NCBI GenBank assembly: GCA_021731165.1
Contig: JAKFXY010000020.1
Location: forward strand, 4,992-48,798
From: Acidobacteriota bacterium
Lineage (GTDB): Bacteria; Acidobacteriota; Vicinamibacteria; Vicinamibacterales; UBA2999
Reading direction: 5' to 3'
Length of the DNA stretch: 43,807 bases
Each line of letters starts with the position of its first letter. The first letter of the stretch is position 1. The translations under genes were made by a program, and so were the position numbers. Below, in pieces: positions 37,680 to 43,807 of this stretch. A model generated the notes under the pieces. It had not been told where the DNA came from. It did not search any database and saw only the letters and a program-made list of their open reading frames with translations.

Positions 37680-37982
37680 CTACGTTTCGTAGTCGATCAC
37701 GCGCCGCTCCACGCGCACGTCCTTGACGAACGACGCGAGCGCCTTGTGCGCGGGATGGTCCTGATATGCCTGATACGCGGCGCGCGACTCGAACTCGGAG
37801 TACAGCGCGACATCAGCCGAGTCGGCTTCATGAATCACGTCGATCCCGACTTCGAGACGACGGAGACCATCCATCATATTGGCCAACTCCTCGAGTCGTG
37901 CCTTCATGAGGCGCGCATTCTCGGCACGACTGCGGCCCGCAGCCGTTTCCTTCAATTTCCACAAGACAATATGGGTGAACAT
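37680..37982 (-). CDS. Dabb (stress-responsive A/B barrel) family protein
   Basis: MFTHIVLWKLKETAAG...LRRLEVGIDVIHEADSADVALYSEFESRAAYQAYQDHPAHKAL. Confidence 0.9.
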   Translation of the reverse strand: MFTHIVLWKLKETAAGRSRAENARLMKARLEELANMMDGLRRLEVGIDVIHEADSADVALYSEFESRAAYQAYQDHPAHKALASFVKDVRVERRVIDYET

Positions 37983-37997
37983 AAATCCCGTTCCAAG

Positions 37998-38078
37998 AAC
38001 GCCACAGAGACACAGAGGCCACAGAGATCATGGGGTTGACAAGAATACCTCCGTGTTCTCTGTGCCTCTGTGGCGTTT
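37998..38078. repeat. Imperfect inverted repeat of ACAGAG-rich word (CGCCACAGAGACACAGAGG type)
   Basis: aacgccacagagacacagaggccacagaga (37998-38027) vs tctctgtgcctctgtggcgttt (38057-38078). Confidence 0.85.
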
Positions 38079-38095
38079 GACTGAGAACCCGGAAG

Positions 38096-38134
38096 CGTGT
38101 ACAAGCCGAAGCGGAAACAGCGGCGAAGGCGCCG

Positions 38135-38159
<25 letters not shown>
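38096..38159. repeat. 30-bp inverted repeat with 4-nt loop overlapping the lpd 3' end
   Basis: Arms 38096-38125 and 38130-38159; 26 of 30 positions complementary, two of the four mismatches G:T; loop AAGG. Confidence 0.9.
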
Positions 38160-39564
<1,405 letters not shown>

Positions 39565-39565
<1 letters not shown>

Positions 39566-40905
39566 CAGCCGAGCAGCGACAGGAGGAACGGCTGTTCGAT
39601 TGCCTCAACCACCCAGCGGAGGAAGCGCATCGCATCGGCGCCGTCGATCACGCGGTGATCGTAGGACAGTGACAACGGGAGGAGCTGGCGCGGCTCCCAG
39701 GCATTGCTTTTCCAGACCGGCTCGAGAATTCCGCGCGACACGCCGAGGATCGCGACTTCCGGCCAGTTGATGATTGGCGTGAAGTAGGTCCCGCCGATCC
39801 CGCCGAGGTTCGAAATGCTGATGCCGCCGCCGCTCATCTCCTCGAGCGTCAGCTTCTTGCTGCGGGCCTTCTCGGAGAGCTCGTGCATTTCGATGGCGAT
39901 CTGGGTGATGTTTTTCCGGTCGGCGTCCTTGATGACAGGGACGAGCAGACCTCGATCGGTATCCACCGCGACGCCGACGTTCACATACTTCTTGTAGATG
40001 ATCTCGTTGGAGGTCATGTCCACCGAGGTGTTGAACTGCGGGAACTGCTTCACCGCGGCAGCCAGCACCTTCACGAGCACCGCGGTGACCGTGAGGTTGC
40101 CGCCGGACTTTTCGACCTGCCCGCGGAACATCGCCCGCAGTTCCTCCATCGGGGTGATGTCGGCCTTGGCGAACTGAGTGACGTGCGGAATGGTGGTCCA
40201 GGCGTGGCTGAGATGTTCGGCCGTCTTCCGGCGGATGTTGTTCATCGGCTGCCGGTCGATCTCGCCCCACTTCTGAAAGTCCGGCAGAGACACTGCCGCC
40301 GGTGCGCCAGACTGGCGGGACGTGGCACCGGTGGCCCCGACGCTGCTCAGGATCCGCCTCGCGTGCTCCTTGACGTCTTCATCGGAGATACGGCCGTTCC
40401 CGCCGCTTCCCTGCACTTCATGGATATCCACGCCGATCTCGCGTGCGAGCCGCCGTACCGATGGCGAGGCCGGCGCAGGGACTCCCGAGCCAGCCGGCGG
40501 TGAGGGCTTCGAGGCCGGTATCGGCTCCGGCGCGGGCTTGGAGGCCCGCGGCATCGGCACGACCTTCTGTTCCTTGGGTTCCGCGGAAGCCCGCCCCTCG
40601 ACTCCGCCCAGAGGGGCTACGCCAGCCTTCCTTGAAGCCGCCGCCCCGTTGCCCGCCCCGCGCCCAGCCGAGGGGTCATCCACCACGAGGACGACGGAGC
40701 CGACCTTCACCTTGTCACCAGGCTTGACCCTGACCTCCGTGATGCGGCCAGCCACCGACGAGGGCACCTCTATGGTGGCCTTGTCGGTCTCGAGCTCGAG
40801 CACGGACTGGTCACGGGCGACGGTATCGCCGACTTTCACGAGCACGCGGGTGACGTCGCCCTGCGCGACGTTTTCACCCAGTTCTGGAATCTTGAACTCC
40901 GCCAC
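39565..40905 (-). CDS. aceF: Dihydrolipoamide acetyltransferase (pyruvate dehydrogenase E2)
   Basis: N-terminal lipoyl domain (VLELETDKATIEVPSSVAGRI), peripheral subunit-binding domain (ASPSVRRLAREIGVDIHEVQGSGGNGRI), catalytic SLSYDHRVIDGADAMRFL. Confidence 0.96.
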
Positions 40906-40930
40906 TAATCAGCTCCGCACAATTGCGACA

Positions 40931-40980
40931 GGCCACGGCGGCACGGACACGCCTCTCTGTCTCCGTGGCCACGTGTCGTG
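40931..40980. repeat. Degenerate inverted repeat in the aceE-aceF gap
   Basis: GGCCACGG (40931-40938) / CCGTGGCC (40963-40970); flanking GACACG / CGTGTC words. Confidence 0.65.
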
Positions 40981-40994
40981 ACTATCGCCACGAA

Positions 40995-43718
40995 TCAGGC
41001 TGTTGCCGGGTTGGGCTTGTCGGGATTGATGCCCAGATCCTTGATGGCCTTCTGCACGACTCCGGCGTCGAGCTTGCCGTCCTGCATGAGCGCGCTCAGC
41101 GTCGCGGCCGTGATGAACTTCGCGTCCACCTCGAAGAAGTCGCGGAGCGACGCGCGCCCCTCGCTCCGCCCAAAGCCGTCGGTCCCGAGCGACGTCAGCT
41201 TCCTGGGCATCCAGCGATCGATTGAGTCCGGCAAGGCCTTCACGTAGTCCGACGCGGCCACGATGACACCCTCGGTCTCACCGAGACACTGTGTTACGTA
41301 CGGCACCCGGGCCGGCTGGCCAGGATGGAGACGGTTCCAGCGCTCCGCGACATGCCCGTCGCGATAGAGCTCCTGGTAGCTGGTCACGCTCCACACGTCA
41401 GCCGCCACGTCATACGACTCGAGCATCTGCTGCGCCTTCAGCACTTCGTTGAGAATGGCGCCGCTGCCGAGCAACTGTGCCCGCAGCCCGGGCGTCTTCT
41501 TCGACTCGGTGTTTCCGAGCGCGGTCGATCCCGAAGCGCCGCGTGCAGGAGCGGCGCGGAGCCGATAGAGCCCCTTGAGGATGCCTTCGCGCGCGCCCTC
41601 GGGCATCGGCAGCATCTCGTACTGCTCGTTCATCACGGTGATGTAGTAGAAGATGCTCTCGCCGTCCTTGTACATCCGCCGGATGCCGTCCTCGATGATC
41701 ACCGCGATCTCATAGCCGAACGTTGGATCGTAGGAGAGGAGCGTCGGCACGGCGAGCGAAAGAAGGTGACTGTGGCCATCCTGATGCTGCAGCCCTTCTC
41801 CGGCAAGGGTCGTCCGGCCGGCCGTCCCGCCCAGAAGGAAGCCGCGGGTACGAGTGTCGGCCGCCGCCCACACGAGGTCGCCCACGCGCTGCATGCCGAA
41901 CATCGAGTAGTAGATGAAGAATGGGATGGTGTTGATGCCGTGCGTCGCATACGCGCTGCCTGCGGCGATGAACGAGGAGATTGAGCCAGCCTCGGTAATG
42001 CCTTCCTCGAGAATCTGCCCCTCCTTCGCCTCCTTGTAGTAGAGCAGCGTATCCACGTCCACCGGCTCGTACAACTGACCGACATGGGAGTAGATCCCGA
42101 CCTGACGGAAGAGCGACTCCATCCCGAACGTGCGCGCCTCGTCCGGCACGATCGGTACGACGAGGTCGCCGATCTCCTTGTCCTTCAGCATCTTCGACAA
42201 CATGCGCACGAACGCCATCGTCGTTGACACCTTGCGGCCGTCGCTGCCTTTGTGGAATTCGGCGAAGAGCTCCGGCAGCGTGTCGGCCTTGAGCGGCTCG
42301 ACTTCAACGGAGCGCGTCGGAACGAAGCCGCCCAGCTGCGTCCGCCGCTCGAGCATGTAGCTGACTTCCGGGCTGTTGTCCGACGGCCGATAGAATGGCG
42401 CCTTCGCCACGTCCTCGTCACCGATCGGAATGCCGAAGCGCGTGCGGAATGCCTTCAGCTCGTCTTCGTTCAACTTCTTCTGCTGGTGCGTGATGTTCTT
42501 CCCCTCGCCCGCCTCACCGATGCCGTAGCCCTTGATGGTGCGCGCGAGGATGACGGTGGGCTGCCCGGTGTGCTCGACGGCGGCCTTGTACGCGGCGTAG
42601 ACCTTGATGGGATCGTGCCCGCCGAGCGTCAGCTTCTTGAGCTGCTCGTCCGAGAGATGCTTGACCATGTCGACGAGCGCCGGATCGACACCCCAGAAAT
42701 GGTTGCGGACGTAGTCGCCAGACTCCACGGCGTACTTCTGATACTCGCCGTCCACCACTTCGCCCATCCGCTTGATGAGCAGCCCGCCGTGATCCTTCTC
42801 GAGCAGCGCGTCCCACTCGCCGCCCCAGATCACTTTCAGGACGTTCCAGCCCGCGCCCCGGAATGCCGCCTCGAGCTCCTGGATGATCTGACCGTTGCCG
42901 CGAACCGGACCGTCGAGGCGCTGGAGGTTGCAGTTGATGACGAAGATGAGGTTGTCGAGCTTCTCTCGAGAGGCCAGAGTAATCGCCCCCAGCGTCTCCG
43001 GCTCGTCGGTTTCGCCGTCGCCGAGAAACGCCCAGACCTTCGAGTTCGATCGCTTCTTGAGGCCGCGATCCTCGAGGTAACGCATGAAGCGGGCTTGGTA
43101 GATCGCGCAGATCGGTCCGAGGCCCATCGACACCGTCGGGAACTCCCAGAAGTCCGGCATCAGCCAGGGGTGGGGGTACGACGAGAGGCCGCCGCCCTCC
43201 TTCAGCTCGCGTCGGAAGTTCTCCAACTTCTCAACGGGCAGTCGCCCTTCGACGAACGCGCGCGCGTAGATGCCTGGCGCCGCGTGTCCCTGGAAGTAGA
43301 TGATGTCACCGTCGTGGTTGTCGCCCTTGCCCTTGAAGAAGTGGTTGAATCCCACCTCATAGAGCGTGGCGGCCGAGGCGAATGTGGAAATGTGGCCGCC
43401 GATGCCCTCCTCCGCCTTGTTCGCCTTGACCACCATCGCCAGCGCGTTCCACCGCACCAGGCTCTTGACGCGGCGCTCGATCTCCCGGCTCCCCGGGAAA
43501 GGCGGCTGTTCCGCGGCGGGGATGGTGTTGACGTAAGGGGTGTTGGCGGTGAAAGGCTGCCTGACGCCCTTCTGCCTGGCATAGTCCGAGAGGTCGTGAA
43601 GCAGGCGGCTGACCCGTGTCGGGCCACCGGACTGAAGGACGTAGTCAAGCGATTCGAGCCATTCGCGAGTCTCGACCGCTTCGAGCTCCGCCGCGTCCTT
43701 CGGTGCAGTGTTGCGCAT
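40995..43718 (-). CDS. aceE: Pyruvate dehydrogenase E1, homodimeric type
   Basis: VRQPFTANTPYVNTIPAAEQPPFPGSREIERRVKSLVRWNALAMV, FLGDGETDEPETLGAI, GRTTLAGEGLQHQDGHSHLLSLAVP; ATG 43718 or GTG 43736. Confidence 0.97.
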   Translation of the reverse strand: MRNTAPKDAAELEAVETREWLESLDYVLQSGGPTRVSRLLHDLSDYARQKGVRQPFTANTPYVNTIPAAEQPPFPGSREIERRVKSLVRWNALAMVVKANKAEEGIGGHISTFASAATLYEVGFNHFFKGKGDNHDGDIIYFQGHAAPGIYARAFVEGRLPVEKLENFRRELKEGGGLSSYPHPWLMPDFWEFPTVSMGLGPICAIYQARFMRYLEDRGLKKRSNSKVWAFLGDGETDEPETLGAITLASREKLDNLIFVINCNLQRLDGPVRGNGQIIQELEAAFRGAGWNVLKVIWGGEWDALLEKDHGGLLIKRMGEVVDGEYQKYAVESGDYVRNHFWGVDPALVDMVKHLSDEQLKKLTLGGHDPIKVYAAYKAAVEHTGQPTVILARTIKGYGIGEAGEGKNITHQQKKLNEDELKAFRTRFGIPIGDEDVAKAPFYRPSDNSPEVSYMLERRTQLGGFVPTRSVEVEPLKADTLPELFAEFHKGSDGRKVSTTMAFVRMLSKMLKDKEIGDLVVPIVPDEARTFGMESLFRQVGIYSHVGQLYEPVDVDTLLYYKEAKEGQILEEGITEAGSISSFIAAGSAYATHGINTIPFFIYYSMFGMQRVGDLVWAAADTRTRGFLLGGTAGRTTLAGEGLQHQDGHSHLLSLAVPTLLSYDPTFGYEIAVIIEDGIRRMYKDGESIFYYITVMNEQYEMLPMPEGAREGILKGLYRLRAAPARGASGSTALGNTESKKTPGLRAQLLGSGAILNEVLKAQQMLESYDVAADVWSVTSYQELYRDGHVAERWNRLHPGQPARVPYVTQCLGETEGVIVAASDYVKALPDSIDRWMPRKLTSLGTDGFGRSEGRASLRDFFEVDAKFITAATLSALMQDGKLDAGVVQKAIKDLGINPDKPNPATA

Positions 43719-43807
43719 GGGTCCTCGTGGGTTCACGGTTACAGATCGATTCTACTATTCACCGAAGACTTCTGATGAAGACAGTTTCGTCCGATCGTCC
43801 CCCGCCC

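Noticed and set aside
42252-43775. 507-aa plus-strand ORF antisense to aceE
   Set aside because: Same GC-driven antisense artefact; aceE on the opposite strand is unambiguous.

Overview
High-GC, gene-dense bacterial chromosomal segment. Codon usage, PD40-fused kinase, gene content and simple intergenic repeats suggest an Acidobacteriota (Vicinamibacteria-like) genome, but this is inferred without any database search. No rRNA, tRNA, CRISPR array, transposase or prophage was recognised. Main content: a Ser/Thr kinase with a PD40 propeller; a molybdopterin oxidoreductase; a YggX-like protein; an ATP-grasp / B12-type radical SAM (CCAEP-tail) pair; a POT-family transporter; a YvcK-like protein; TPM + LemA; DinB; an alpha/beta hydrolase with a truncated DUF72 remnant; an SCO protein; an ECF sigma / ZAS anti-sigma / TlpA cluster; a 1044-aa peptidase-MA-like / PD40 / outer-membrane-barrel chimera; a TPR + double aspartyl-protease protein; a ferredoxin; an HK/NtrC-type two-component system; a cupredoxin / DUF5777-like barrel / cupredoxin operon; lipA; sdhCAB-like genes; and a complete pyruvate dehydrogenase operon (aceE-aceF-lpd). 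Leads most worth follow-up: (1) a SigR/RsrA-like ECF module with an exact GGAAT-N18-GTT motif that overlaps the predicted start codon; (2) a copper-protein / outer-membrane-barrel operon; (3) the CCAEP-tail radical SAM + ATP-grasp pair with a repeat-derived in-frame insertion; (4) a 30-bp inverted duplication of the 3' end of lpd; (5) several unrelated-looking 'word-like' degenerate repeat islands at gene boundaries.
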